A stretch of DNA of 64,000 nt, from assembly GCF_014633365.1 (NCBI RefSeq), contig NC_068339.1, positions 563,001 to 627,000 of the forward strand. The letters are read 5' to 3'. The translations under genes and the position numbers were made by a program. The first letter of the stretch is position 1, and each line of letters opens with the position of its first letter. A model generated the notes under the pieces. It was not told where the DNA came from. It saw nothing but the letters and a program-made list of their open reading frames with translations, and did not search any database. Below, in pieces: positions 37,701-52,700 of this stretch. Source of the DNA: Diospyros lotus (Eukaryota > Streptophyta > Magnoliopsida > Ericales > Ebenaceae).

Positions 37701-40700
37701 ACTGTATATAATCTTGTAACCCTAAAAGGAGGAAATGAGATTGGCTTTTTCCCAGCTACTTTTGACAAGTTTCTATGTTGCAGTTCCTCTCCAACACTTT
37801 TGTTTAATTCAGTTATTTGACCCATCAAATGTCATTCAAAAATTACACATATGTCATTGGCTTCCTCTTTTAAAGGACTAAAACATATTTAAAATCTCAG
37901 ATCATTTGGGCTTCCTTTGAATCATCAAATAATTTTCAAAGTCAGCAATCATTGGTCTGTTCCTGTTTTGACACCTTCTTGCATTTTAATTATTTGACTG
38001 ACCAAATCTTATCCAAAATTTGCAAATTTTATACCACTGGAAAGCTATTTCAAATATCTACAACATATCAAAATTTCCTGTTATTTCAAAATCATTTGAC
38101 CCCTCAAATCAATCATCAAAATGAAACGTTTTCTGCAATCTCAGAAACAGCACATTGTTCACATTTTGCAACAGCAAGTTTTGAAACCTACCCTCCAGGT
38201 TTCAAAACCTAGACCCCTGTTTGCATTTTGGCAAACTTCACATGCCATCTGTTTTTCTGGTTACATGTACCTAGTGAGACTTACAAAAAAATATTTGTGC
38301 TGTTTCAATGATCTTATAATAATAATAAAAAAGAGAGTATTTCAAGATAGAATGCTTACTTGAGGAAGAGGTAATACAGCAAATAAGTCAATAAGAAAGT
38401 ATCCAGAAAGATAATTGAGAGCAATTTTTTTAGGATGGTCAACTAAGTCTCCAGCACCAACTACTCTAGACTCTGGAGCAACATATGCCAGCCGGAACTG
38501 CAACATTCAAAGTAGCTATGGTTATCATCCTTTAAACAGTATGATCCAAATAAATAATATCGAATTATGAATGACTCAAAGCAAATCTGGGAGTGCTCAA
38601 TGTTACCTGATGTGCGTCATACAATGTAATGATTACAAAATAAATCTAATCAAATATCCTTTTCCATACTTTTCTAATAAATACCTTCTTTGACTAGCAA
38701 TAAAAGTTGACCAACGCTTAACAGAATTCTTATGATCTAGGAACATGGGACAAATCTATACAAGATAAATGCTAAATTTCATATTGAAACTGACTTCTAT
38801 CCTGACTAAATTCTCCTGTTAAACACATACCATACCATGTCACAAAACTCTCAACAAGCAGAATCTAGAAGTTTCCAGATCAATGGATTATTAGATATGA
38901 ATTACAAGCATTCAAAACTAATTTATTTTATATTCATAGGGAAGGGAGCATAAAGCAAAGCTACTTAGCAGTTTTGCCAGCAAGTACAGATTCTCTCAGT
39001 TAAAAGTGAAGATGGTCAGGCAATTCCATTCTTCATCAAAATCACAGTTTGCAGAATTATATGTACTAGAGTTCACAGCACCAGTTAAATAATAACAATT
39101 TGCTATGATGTCTCAGAAAACCTCTCCAAGAGGGTTACTGATGTAGGCGCACCTACAACCCTCAATGAACACACTCAAAACTCGAATTGCAAACACAAAA
39201 AAGGATCACCAATTCTTATTCCCCAAAGCAACTAAAAAAAACCTACAATGACTGAAAAGTGTTTAAATACTGTTAACCTAGATCTCACCCTTATATATGA
39301 TCACTCAATCACTCAAACTTACCTAGCGACCTCTCTCTAATCAGCAATGAATAGAAATCAGAATTCAATCAAGAAACAATCAAGAATTGCACACAACACA
39401 CAAGATTATCCTAGTTCGGTCTCAATTAAAGACCTACATCCAGATTGGCTTTGCCCTTGCTTTCTCCACTATCTTGAATGCCAATACACGATTACATGTG
39501 CCACCAATACCCAACTCTCACCTAGCCTATAGACCTGAAAGCTATATAGAGTTGTATATAAGAAAGATATTCACTCCTTCTCACTGCACATTCTCGCCCC
39601 AAGACAGATTGAAAACCCACAATAGAAAGCACACCCCAAAGCCTACCTCTCGGCCCCTATTTATAAGCAATTGGGGGCGGGAGAACCTACCTGACTGACT
39701 GCCCAAAATGGCAGTTACAACAACCTCGGTCAGACCTAATTTAAAAAATAAAACCTTCTATAAGATAAAACAAAAAATACAACATGATATTTCCCTCACA
39801 TTACAAACCCTAATCTAGTACAAATGTATCCTAACAAATACGATGCCCTGGCGGGCTACAGACTCCAAATAGATTGGATCTTACAGAACACGCCCAAAAC
39901 AAAAAAATAACCCAAACGTAAAATAAGGAAATCGTAAATAATCATAAAAGGCAATTTCAAATGGCTAAAACATGATATTTCGATTCGGCTTGTCGAGCTA
40001 CCCCAAAAGCATATATTATGGGTTGAGAACGGACACCGTATGCAAATTCCTATGCCCATAATACCAAACACCAACCTCTACGATCATATCTTCAAATTCT
40101 TTCCATCGTGCTTGTCCAAATACGCTAATGCAGCTCGATCCACATCATTCTCCCCGGGGGCAATGCGATTCGTCCTCGAATCTGGAACAGCAGTGTCAGA
40201 GCCATCATCCTCGTCCTCTTAAGGAAGCAAATGTTGCACATTGAAGACATCAGAAGTGCGGATATGACTGGGCAGCTACAATCTATGCACATTGGGATTG
40301 ATCTTCTCGATAATCTCAACCGGCCCAATGGTGCGTGCAAATAGTTTAGAATACTCATGCGCAGAAATACGATCCTTTGTCAGAACTACCCAAACATAGT
40401 CCCTCACCTCAAATTCCACATGACGCCGATGACGATCCGCGGACTGTTTGTACTTGCAGGCAGACTCAACCAAATGGGCACGAGTTTCCGCATGAACGTG
40501 TTGTAGATCACGAACAAAATCAACAACCCAACCATGTAATCGGGTTTTTGAAGGTAGAGTAAGCAAGTTCATCGGACCACGTGGTAATACACTGTAGACA
40601 ACTTAAAAAGGACTAAAACTCGTGCTGTGATTTTGAGCATGATTATGAGTAAACTTTGCCTGACTGAGGCGCTAATCCCAAGAACGGATGTTGTTGTTGA

Positions 40701-43700
40701 CCAAGCACCATAACAAATCACCCAAAGACCAGTTCATGACCTCAGTTTACCCATTAGTCTGTGGGTGATAGGCACTATTGAAATTGAGTGAAGTATTAAT
40801 AGTCTTCCATAAACTCTGCCAAAAATGGCTGAGGAAGCGAGTATCACGATCCGATACAATAGAGGTTGGCAGCCCATGAAGATGGTATACCTCCCGAAAG
40901 AATAACTGTGCTACATTAACTGCATCTATTGTTTTCTTGCAGGGAATGAAATGCACCATTTTGGAGAAACGATCAACCACCACAAAAATAGAATCGTTGC
41001 CCTGCTGCATCCGTGGCAACCCCAACATGAAATCCATACTAATATCCGTCCACGGTGCAGAGGGAATCGGAAGGGGACGATAAAGACCCACATTAGTGGC
41101 CTTTCCCTTTGCCATGTGACAAACCCGACACCATGCTACAAACCGTCCCACCTCACGTCGAATAGTCGGCCAGAAGAATGATGCAGTGATGAGAGCTATA
41201 GTTCTATCACGCCCCACGTGACCCTCCCCATGAAACTCCTCAATTAATTTCAGTTGAAGACTGCAATCAAGAACACACAACTGAACTCCTTTGAAAACAA
41301 AACCGCCCTCCAGAATGAATCGAGGATGTGGGCCCTGCAATAGATGGGAGTAGATAGGACCAAAATACGAATCATCAGCATACAAAGAAGGAAAAGTGTC
41401 AAACCCCCGCACTACATCCTGAAGGCTAGTAAATAGGCCATGATGACGACTCAATGCATTTGCCACCCTATTAGACGACCTCACCTGATGTTTTATAACA
41501 AAATTGAACTCCTACAAGAAGGCTACCCAGGCTGCATGACAGGCGGATATAGAATCCTGACTACCCAAATGCTTCAAAGTCTCGTGGTCACTATACAAGA
41601 TAAACTCTTGCTGAAAAAGGTAATGCCTCTAATGCCGAATGGCCAAAACGACGACAAAGAATTCAGCATCATAAGTGTTATACCTCCCTTGAGCCCCTAC
41701 AAGCTTCTGACTGAAATAAGCCACGGGTCTGCCATCTTGACTAAGAACTGCTCCAATGCCCAATTTCAAAGTGTCACAATGAAGAGCAAATGGCTTGGAG
41801 AAATCAAGCAAGGCCAAGACAGGTGCGGTAGTCAACTGCTCCTTGATCACCTCAAACGCCCTCTCAGCTTCCAGCGTCCACTCGAACTTGGCTTCTTTCA
41901 TACAATCAGTTATGGGTGCCATAATAGTATCGAAGTGCTAAATGAACCGCTAATAGAATGATGCTAACCCATGAAAGCTACGCACTTCCGTGATCGATTG
42001 AGGACGAGGCCACTGCCAAATTGCCTCAACCTTTTCTGAATCCACTACTACGCCACTAGTAGACACAACATAACCCAAAAACAGAACCCGATCAGTGAAG
42101 AAAATACACTTTTGAGGGGCTGCATAAAACTGTTCGCTACGCTAGACCACAAGAACCTCCCGTAGGTGACAGGAATGAACCTCTTCTGATGCACTGTAGA
42201 CCAAGATATCGTCGAAATAGACAACCACACATTTATTGATGAGTGGACGCAAGGCTTAGTTCATCACATGCATGAATGTGCTGGGCGCATTGGACAACCC
42301 AAAGGGCATAAGCAGCCACTCATATAGACCCTCCCGTATCTTAAAGGCTGTAATATCCCGAAACAAAAATGAATAAATATATAATTATTTCATAGCATAT
42401 TTGATGGCGATAATGGAATCTAGGAGACAGTTTAAGGGTACTAAATAGTCGAATCAGTAGGAGGGAGTACCCCAAGACGTGCATGTGTTAAAAGAAAGAG
42501 ATACCCAAAGCAAGCATATTAAAATAAGATTTTTAGTGTCAAAAGAAGTCAAATCAAGAATGATTTGCGGTACAGCTTCGAATCAGACTGAAAAATCGAA
42601 TTGGCATAAGAGGCTTTCGGGAAGTCAACAGAACCATAAGGGGGCTCCGATTTTATGCAAGGACCAACCTCGAAGTGATTTCAAGATGAAACAATAGCCC
42701 GGTGAGGACACTGGGGTAAAATCGTCCTTATCGAGTAAGCCTTGAGTTATTAATTTTGCATTTTAAGTATCGTAATGTAAATTAATTTGATGTTTGAGAA
42801 TGTAATTAAAGAATTTCCCAAGTGGAATTAAGAGGAAGTTTGGGACTTAAATGTGTAAATTCCCATATTTTATTGGTATAATATATATAAGTCATGTATA
42901 TATATATATATATGTGCAAGTGGGATGGAAAGCTTAATGGTTAAGCTTTGTGAAGTGGGATGAAAAGCTTAATGGTTAAGTTTTGTGAAGTGGTGCAAGT
43001 GGGAAGTAAAAGTGATGGGAAAGTGATGGACAACAAACTTAATAGCTAAGTTTTCTATGCAAATGGATGGCTATATATATAGATGGAGAAATGAGAAGGA
43101 GAGCAAGCAAATGGCAATGGCCAAATGAAGGTAACAAGTGAAGATGGCCGAGAGCTTGGAATTAGGAAAGAAATTATTCGGGCATGCACATCAATGAGGC
43201 TTTAAAAGCTAAGTTAAGGTGAGTTTTGGAATTTTTTATATTCTTAGAAAAATATTTTAGGAATTTTGGTATAAAGATATTTGGAAAAATATTTGAATAG
43301 ATATTTATTTTAGAATATTAGTGAGGAAGAATGGGAGAAAAATAAAGAAAATGTGAGGAAATTAAGAAAAAAATTAGATTTATGATGTTTATTTGGGTAA
43401 TATGATGATTAAGGTGCTTTGAGGCTTGAGGTGAAACGACTTGTGCAAATTTTAAAGTTGGCACGAAAATCAAGATATTCTGAGATACGTTCGAGGTAAG
43501 TAGTACTACTCAACTGGATTTAGTTTTATGAAAAGGGCTTCTAAGTGGTTCGATCCCAAAAGCTAATTTTATGTAAATGGTTTTTATCATATTGTCATGT
43601 CTTGATGTGAATATATTATGTAGATTGCATTTACATATTGATGATGAAATATGCATATGAGCACGATGAGATTCACGGTCATACGTTACATGGGTTTGGG

Positions 43701-46700
43701 ATTAGGGACTGGTGTCGTTGCTTTGCCAAAGGTGCACCTATATACCTCGGTCTAGCAAAGAGATTGTAAAAATGGCAGGTAATCTTAAGGTGCAGCCGAC
43801 CCAAACATGAGAGTTATGATGTTACGTACATTGCATTCATACACGTGCATTAAATGTTTTATTCCCTTCCTTAGATGATTCATCATCTAACTTGGGCTTT
43901 GTCCCTAGAATATTCAAACGTTTTAGATGGAGATTGTAGCAGAAACAAGGATGAATGAGGCATGAAATGGTATTTAGCAAAATGCATGATAAATTGAATG
44001 TATGTTATGTAGCTCATGTATTTAAGTTATGCTACTTTGAATTCTAAACGTTTTGAGGAATGATGATGTGTAACCTCATTTATGGTGAATGATGATGTAT
44101 AATCTCATTTATGGTTAATGATGATGTATAACCTTATTTGTGAATAATGTTAAGATGTTAGGTTCGATTCTAGCTTCCGCACTTGATGTTTATGATGATT
44201 CTCTTTCGAGATAGATATATGAAAATTTTGGGATGGATATGAAGAATGATATGCTTTAGCAATAGTTTTTAAGAAAAAAAATTTATTATCCCATAATTGT
44301 CTTAAGTTATAATACGCTTGAGAAAGTGGGGTGTTACAAAGGCTGTCTCCCATTCATCCCCAAGCCGTACCCTAATCTGGTGATATCCACTCTTCAGATC
44401 TAGTTTCGTGAATACAGTCGCTCCTGCCAACTGATCAAGCAAATCATCAAGTCGAGGAATGGGAAAACGGTAGCGCACTATTATCTTATTGATGGCTCTG
44501 CTATCCACACACATCCTATAACTTCCATTCTTTTTCGGGACAAGTAGCATAGGTACAACGCAGGGATTGAGGCTTTCCCGAATGTAGCCTGCTGGAAATA
44601 TGCTTAAATCAAGGGAGATTTGACTTTGATCCTAGAATATTCTAGGATTTATCTTTTATGTAAATATTATGTAAATATAGTAAGTAAAAGATGTAAATTA
44701 GGATATTGTCTATATTTAGTTTATTTCTTTCCTTCTTTGTTCATAATCCTCTCTTTAAAAGAGGATGTTGTTCTTGCTTATGTGAATCAATCAAGCTATA
44801 TTATCCTTGATTAGTTCTAAGATGGTATCAGAGCTTCAGATTTAATCTCAGCCATCCATTACCTAGGCCCTTTGCCCTTTGCCATACCTTGCGACTGTCG
44901 GAGCCTCTCTATTGGCCGCTGAAGCTCGGAGCTAGCCACTTTCAGTCAATCGGTTGCGGCCACCCAGATCGCCTAGCCGTCACTGCTCTTGGGACTCCTG
45001 GTCGCTGCTACCCAAGGCAATCTTCTCTCCATTGTCAATCGCCAGGATCATTTCTACCTCCTGCGAGTGCAAGTTCTCTCTGAGCGAGATCGTTTCAACC
45101 GCCAGATCGTTTCAGGAAGGAGACGCCCACTTCGATTGGGTCTGTTGGGTTTGCTTCAGCCACCGATTGATTGCGGCCTTTCTCCCTTACTGCCTACTGC
45201 TTGCTTCAGCCACCGGTTGCTTGCGGTCTCTCTACCTCAGCCACCTACTGCCTTGGCCATCGTCCAGATCTTGGTAACCTTATTGTTCTTTTTTTTTCCA
45301 CTCTCAAATGATAAGCTATGTCGGAAGTTACTTCTGAAACTACCCTAAACCCTACTGCTGCCATCCAAACAAAAATTCCAGCAACCCAACCAAACCATTC
45401 TAGCACCCATTCTGTCCAAATCACCACCATTTGTTTAAATGGTGATAATTTTCTTCGCTGGTCTCAATCTATCCGGATGTATATCCGTGGGCAAGGAAAA
45501 ATTGGCTACATCACGGGAGACAAGAAGGAACCTGCAATGGATGACCTAGCACATTCCATTTGGGATGCTAAAAATTCTATGGTCATGACTTGGCTGGTCA
45601 ATTCTATGGATGAAGATATTAGTTCCAATTATATGTGTTATCCTACTGCTAAGGAACTGTGGGATAATGTAAATCAGATGTACTCTAATCTGGGTAACCA
45701 ATCTTAAGTTTTTGAGTTAACTCTGAAGCTGGGAGAGATTCGGCAAGGAGATGATTCTGTTACTAGGTACTTCCATTCTTTGAAAAGATTGTGGCAAGAT
45801 CTTGACCTCTTCAACACTTATGAGTGGAAATCTACTGAAGATTGTAATCACCACAAGAAAATGGTTGAAGATGGTCGTATTTACAAGTTTCTTGCTGGTC
45901 TTAATATCGAATTTGATGAGGTGCGAGGGAGGATTATTAGCCGATCCCCCCTTCCTCCTATTGGTGAAGTATTTGCTGAGGTTAGAAGGGAAGAAAGTCG
46001 AAGGAGTGTCATGCTTGGCAAAAAAACTGTTGGTGAGTCGATTGAAAATTCTGCGTTGTTTACTGATTCTACTGCCTTCAAGGCTGCAAATTACCAGCGT
46101 AGGAGCAATGAACGGCCTCGGGTTTGGTGTGACCATTGCAACAAACTACGCCATACTTGTGAGACCTGTTGGAAAATTCATGGCAAACCTACAAATTGGA
46201 AGAGCAACAAGCAAGGAGACAAGGGCAGTAACCGTGGGGTCCCCACTGCGAATGAGGTTGACACAAGTCCCTTCAACAAAGAGCAGATTGATCAACTCTT
46301 GAAGCTGTTACAATCCAGTTCCTCATCTGGTATTCCTAGTGTTTCCTTGGCACACACAGGTAGAAAATCTAACACTCTTTCTTGTCTACATTCCTCTCCA
46401 TGGGTTATTGACTCTGGAGCCTCCAATCATATAACTAGTTCTCCTTATTTATTTAATACCTATCATCCTTGCTCTGGCAATGAAAAAATCAAAATTGCCG
46501 ATGGAAGTTTTTCATCTATTGCAGGAAAAGGAATTATTAAACTAACCGAGAAAATTAATCTCAATTTTGTCCTTCATGTTCCTAACTTTGCCTGCAATCT
46601 TTTGTCTGTTAGTAAACTTTGCAAAGATTCTAACTGTCGTGTTACCTTTTTTGAATCCCATTGTGAATTTCAGGACCAGAACTTGGGGACGATGATTGGG

Positions 46701-49700
46701 CGTGCTAGGATGATTGAAGGTCTTTACTACTTTGATGAAATTTCGTCTGGTAATAAAAAAGCTCTGGGCTTTAGTAATACTAGCTCAATTCCTGTTCACG
46801 ATACAATTATGCTATGGCATCTTAGACTAGGACATCTTAGTTTTGCCTATTTGAAACGTTTGTTTCCTGAATTATTTAAAGGAATGAATTGTTCTTTTTT
46901 TCAATGTGAAAGTTGCATTTTAGCAAAAAATTATCGTTCTACATATTTCCCAAAACCCTACCAAGCATCCAAACCTTTTTATATAATTCATAGTGATGTT
47001 TGGGGTCCATCTAAAATTTCTACTCTATCTAGAAAAAAATGGTATGTTTCCTTTATAGACGATCATACCCGTTTGTGTTGGGTTTATTTGATGCACAAAA
47101 AATCTGAAGTGGAATATTTATTCAAAAATTTTTACACTATGATTGAAAACCAATTTCAAACCAAAATTAGCATTTTACACTCTGACAATGGCACCGAGTA
47201 TTTCAATGAGCATTTGGGGGATTTTTTGAAAACAAAAGGTATTTACCACCAATCTACTTGTCGACATACTCCTCAACAAAATGGCATTCCTGAACGTAAA
47301 AATAAACATTTACTCGAAGTAGCACGTGCCATCATGTTTTCTATGCATATTCCAAAATACTTATGGGGTGAAGCTGTTTTAACAACATCCTATTTGATAA
47401 ACAGGATGCCTACTAAAGTATTAAAGTACCAAACACCCCTTGAGTGTCTAAAAGATTTTTTTCCTAACACTAGATTACATTCGGACCTCCCTGTCAAAGT
47501 TTTCGGATGTACTGTGTATGTTCATATCCCTGCTCAATTTCGCTCAAAACTTGATCCTCAGGCTGTCAAATGTGTTTTCTTGGGCTATACCTCTCAAAAA
47601 AAGGGCTATAAGTGTTATGATCCTCTCACAAAAAAGATCTACGTGAGTATGGACTCATGAATCACATGTTTCTGATAATAGTCACGTAGGAGATTCTAGT
47701 TCCTTGATGCCAAGTAAAGGGGTTTCTCGGGCAGGGGGAGAATTACTACAAACTGATCATCATGATTTAAATTCTGAGCTTCAGGTTTATACCAGGAAGA
47801 GATTTCATCAAATGAACAAAGACTTGAATGTCAATCCTGCACAAAATCAGTCTGAAAACCTGAGAAATGGCACTGTAAGTTCAGGAAATCCCACTTCAAC
47901 ATTTAGTCCACCTCCTTCCACTTTACCTAATAGTTCTCAAGTTGATTCTTTAACTATTTCCAATCATTTACCTACTATTTCTGATCTTGATATTCCTATA
48001 GCAATTAGGAAAGGTGTCAGAAGTTGCACTAAATATCCTATTGCTAAATATCTCTCCTACCACAGACTATCAAAGAATCATAAGGCTTTCACATCTAGGA
48101 TTTCACACTTGTTTGTGCCAAGGAATATACAGGAAGCTTTGGATGATCCAAACTGGAAATTAGCAGTTAATGCTCTAAGGAGAAGTGGTACTTGGGAGAT
48201 AGTTAACCTGCCCAAAGACAAAAAAGTAATAGGGTGTAAATGGGTGTTTACAATAAAATGTAAGGCGGACGGGAGTGTTGATAGGTACAAAGCCAAACTA
48301 GTGGCTAAAGGCTTCACCCAGACTTATGGGATTGATTATCAAGAGACCTTTGCTCCTGTTGCAAAAATAAACTCTATTAGAGTCCTGTTATCTCTTGCAG
48401 TAAATTCAGATTGGCCCCTACACCAACTTGATGTCAAAAATGCGTTTCTTAATGGTGATCTTGAAGAGGAGGTCTTCATGAGCTTGCCATCGGGATTCGA
48501 AAATAAATTTGGGAGTGACAAAGTATGTAGACTGAAGAAATCCCTGTATGGTCTCAAACAGTCCCCAAGAGCATAGTTCGAACGCTTTGGAAAGGCAGTT
48601 ACTAGTTATGGCTTCCTTCAAAGTCAGGCAGATCACACTATATTTTATAAACATTCAAAGAATGGTAAAGTTGCAATTTTGATTGTTTATGTTGATGACA
48701 TTATTTTAACTGGTAATGATGAGACAGAGTTAGCAGTCCTCAAGCAGAAACTTGCAAAGGAGTTCCAAATCAAGGACCTAGGGATCCTAAAATACTTCCT
48801 TGGAATGGAGTTTGCAAGATCCAAAGAATGCATCTTTGTTAATCAGAGAAAATATGTTCTTGACCTTCTTGGAGAAACAGGTTTACTTGGTTGCAGGGTG
48901 TCAGAGACTCCCATCGAGCCTAATGTGAAACTATATGCTGCCAAATCTGAAGAAGTAAAGGACAGGGAACAATATCAGAGACTTGTGGGAAGATTAATCT
49001 ACTTGTCTCATACGCGACCTGACATTGCTTTTGCAGTAAGTATGGTGAGTCAATTCATGCACTCGTTAGGGCCAGAGCATTTTGAAGCAGTCTACAGAAT
49101 CCTAAGATATCTAAAAGGGACTCCTGGAAGAGGCTTACTGTTCAAGAAACATGGCCACCTACAAGTTGAGATCTACACTGATGCAGATTGGGCAGGAAGT
49201 GTCAATGATAGGAGATCTACTTCAGGCTATTGTTCTTTTGTTGGGAGAAACCTAGTCACCTGACGAAGCAAAAAACAAAATGTGGTGGCTAGAAGTAGTG
49301 CAGAAGCAGAGTTCAGAGCTGTTGCTCATGGAATTTGTGAGGGAATGTGGATCAAAAGGATACTTGAAGAACTGAAGTTTCCTCAGTCGAAACCAATAAA
49401 AGTCTATTGTGACAACAAGGCTGCCATCTCTATTTCTCATAATCCGGTGTTACATGATCGTACAAAACATATAGAAATGGACAAACATTTCATCAAAGAG
49501 AAGCTCAATGCTGGAATAATATGCATGCCATATCTTCCAACAACTGAACAAATTGCTGATGTTCTAACTAAGGGTCTTCACAAGAATCAATTTGATAAAC
49601 TTATTGGCAAGCTAGCTATGGAAGACATCTATAAGCCAGCTTGAGGGGGAGTGCTGGAAATATGCTTAAATCAAGGGAGATTTGACTTTGATCCTAGAAT

Positions 49701-52700
49701 ATTCTAGGATTCATCTTTTATGTAAATATTATGTAAATATAGTAAGTAAAAGATGTAAATTAGGATGTTGTCTATATTTAGTTTATTTCTTTCCTTCTTT
49801 GTTCATAATCCTCTCTTTAAAAGAGGATGTTGTTCTTGCTTATGTGAATCAATCAAGCTATATTATCCTTGATTAGTTCTAAGATAGCCCTTACTTACCA
49901 ACTCCTCCACCTGCCTCCTCAACTCTTCATGTTCTGCAGGGCTCCTACGATAATGCAGGCGATTTGGCAATGCAGCACCTAGAACCAGATCAATCTAGTG
50001 TTGTATATCCCGTAAAGAAGGAAGACCTTCAGGCAGATCATCCAGAAATACATCACAAACCTCAACCATCAAAGTGACAGCTTTGGGGTGAAGACCTGCC
50101 CCCTCGGCTGCCGTAGGAACCGCTGACACTCCCGCCGCATCGACTCCCACCAGCAACAAAACCACTCCCGACTCGAACATCTCCTGAACAAACAATGAAC
50201 GGGAAAGAAAATTGCTACTGTCCCCAGTTGAGGGTGTGCATGAAGGCTCCTTATAGGGTAGTAACACAATTTTCTTGCCCGAAAATGAAAAGCTATAAGC
50301 ATTACGCTAGCCTTCATGTTGCACATCCCGATCAAATTGCCATGGACACCCCAACAGTAAATGACACGCATCCATAAGCACCACATCACACCAAACTGTA
50401 TCACGGTACACATTACCATTGGAGAAGGTAACCGACACACATCGTGTGACAAAAATTTCATTACCTCACTTAAGCCACGCCAAACTGTAAGGTGTTGGAT
50501 AGGGCTCAGTCAGTAAGTTCAACTTCTGAATAGCTACCTTGGACATAACATTCTCGCAACTACCCGAATCTATGATAAATCTGCAGACCTTCCCCCAATA
50601 GTACATGTAGACTAGAAAATATGATTCCGTTGAAAATCGTCAAATGGACTGCACGGTGTGAGACATATCCGTCACACTACCAGAAGGAGACCTGAATCTC
50701 CAGTCACCACTTCTTCAGTCTCATCTGCCTTGTTTGTCACCTCTTCTGCTGCCTCCACCAACTTGTCTGCTAACAAACCTGGTCGTGCTCAACCATTTGA
50801 AGGGCTCTCTCTTTGCATATGCCCTATACCCCCACAATTATAACATTGTAGACTGTCACTGTAATACCCAAGAATTTCTAAAGGACTCGAGAGTAAATTA
50901 TCTTGAGGCAAAAATGGAATTTACAGATAAATTGAGGTTATAGGATAATTTCTTACCATTATGAATGACAGAGACTACAAGGAGTGCCCTGGAGCCGAGA
51001 TGTTTAAGGAAAATGAGATGGTATTAACGAGCATTTCGAGGCATGATTTATGGAATCGAAAGAAATTTAATTAGAAACAATTTTCATACAGCTAAAATAT
51101 AGCTATGATTTGGGCTGAAAAACCGAATTATCGCAGAAGACTTCCGGGAAGTCAACGAAACCTCAAAGAGGTTCATATTTAGTATGTAGAACAACCCTTC
51201 ATTAGTTTCGGGAAGAAATAAAAGGGTTTATGGTCAAAACGTAGATTCGGACCTAAGTGCAATTTCTTAATTTTGGTGGAGGGAGGATGAAATGAAGTTT
51301 TTTCGGAATCTTTGGGGATGCAATGGAAAGTATAAAATTTGTAGGTCACAATAGAACTATTAGGAAGCTCAGGGGCTTCAAGGAAAGGACCAAAGTGCTA
51401 AATGGAAAAAGGCTGGGGTCAAAGTGCAATTTTTCAAAATTACACAGAGAAATCTGCCATGGCCGACCAAGCTTCCACCACCACCTCCCATCACTGAATT
51501 CGGTGGCGAAAGACTCGAGAAAAGTGGCCTAGGATGCTCTTGGGTCAAGCCTAGGCCGACATTTGCCACAAGGGTGACCAATTTTGCATGATTTCCGACT
51601 GTTTCTTGGCCGAAATTTCGATACGTTGAATCCGTGTTTGGTGGTGTTTTTGGACTAATCCGGGGCAGGTAGAAGCCCCAGGGAGGTTGGATTGACCATC
51701 CATGAGCATTTGAAGGCTCGAAATCGCTTATAAATATAAGTTTTTAGAGATGGCCGAGATAAGGCAAAAATTAAATTTTCAGATCCGAGAGTTTGAAAAA
51801 AAATTGAGGGAAGGTGATAAAGGGCTTTTGTTCCCCATGTCCAGAGGATCATTTCTGGAAAATTTGAGCAATTTTCGTTGAGAGATGAGGGAGATATGAA
51901 GCTTCGTAGGAAAAACGGGCTTCGCCGGAAAATGGGTTTGAGCAGTTAGAAAATAGCTCCGATCGAGGCATTTGAAGCTATAATCTTGTAAAGGATGAAG
52001 AGAGGAAGGCGTAAGTTCAAATGGGAGGCAAAATGGAGCTCAAACGAAGGAGATATGGCCATAAAACCAGAGCTATTCGGAATCTTGCCGAGGAAGAAGA
52101 CCTGCGCGTGCAGTGCACGTGCCAGCCAGGCCCCACGAGTAGGGGTGCATGGAAGGTCAAAAAGGGGAGCATGAGGGTGCGTCTCTTGCTAAAAAAATTT
52201 GGAAAAAATCAAGAAAAATAAAATAAAGGGAGTTTGTGTTCAAAGTGTTAGTGTTTGCCTTTCTAGTTTCTCGATTTTCGCAACGACCAGCCTCGTTTTG
52301 CGTGCAAACGAAGCTTCGGGGTAAGTTCTGAAATTTTCCTTTAAAGTTCTTAAAATATTATGAATTTTTGTGAAAAAAGATTTGAGAAATTAGTTAAGCA
52401 AGTATTTATTTGAAATTTTAAAGAGGAAAATGGGAGAAAAATGGAGGAAAATATGAAGAAATTGAGGTATTTATGTAATCCTTGTACATATATGATTTAT
52501 AGGATCATTGTGCTCGAGGTTAAGTGGTTTGTGTGATTTTTTAGGTTTGGCACGAAAATCAAGATCGAGCATGCAAATTGAGGTGATGCGCATTTTTTAA
52601 GGTATTTCAAACTTCGTACTAAAGGTGAGTGGTTTTACTCCAAAAGCTTATATATGTTATATGTTGCCTATGTTGAGCATGATAGTCATGAAAGTGGCTA

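Larger units (their letters stand above)
30156..37767 (+). mobile_element. Copia E: Ty1/copia retrotransposon with two nested insertions
   Basis: LTRs 30156-30406 (251 bp) and 37530-37767 (238 bp) flank a degraded copia. Flanks AGTTG (30151-30155) and AGTTT (37768-37772) form a duplication with one mismatch. Primer binding site TGGTATCAGAG starts at 30407; the polypurine tract is GAGGGGGAG before 37530. Two later insertions split it: a SIRE-type solo LTR (32281-33671) and element F (35967-37236). Protein motifs are closest to copia C. Intron 4, antisense to the gene. Confidence 0.93.
42349..44338 (+). mobile_element. Solo gypsy-type LTR 1 nested in gypsy H
   Basis: 1990 bp, TGTAATATCCCGAAAC to GTGGGGTGTTACA, with an AAGGC duplication (42344-42348 and 44339-44343). 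It shares GCACGAAAATCAAGAT and TGTCCCTRGAAYATTCRAACG with the other solo LTR at 50860-53564. Long TGTAATA...GTTACA LTRs are usual for plant chromovirus-like gypsy elements. The strand is given from the shared motifs and is uncertain. Confidence 0.85.
44590..49884 (+). mobile_element. Copia G: young, nearly intact Ty1/copia nested in gypsy H RT
   Basis: 5295 bp. LTRs are 44590-44822 and 49652-49884 (233 bp each) and differ at only about two positions. An exact TAGCC duplication lies at 44585-44589 and 49885-49889. Primer binding site TGGTATCAGAGC starts at 44823; polypurine tract TTGAGGGGGAG precedes 49652. Coding damage is limited to three in-frame stops and one frameshift. It is the most recent insertion in the window by LTR identity and is antisense to the CNGC gene. 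Confidence 0.96.

Noticed and set aside
40951..41181. Plus-strand ORFs across gypsy H (also 41440-41961)
   Set aside because: They are antisense shadows of the gypsy integrase and RNase H coding strand.
45780..47660. 626-residue ORF as a domesticated host gene
   Set aside because: It is the gag-protease-integrase part of copia G, flanked by near-identical LTRs.
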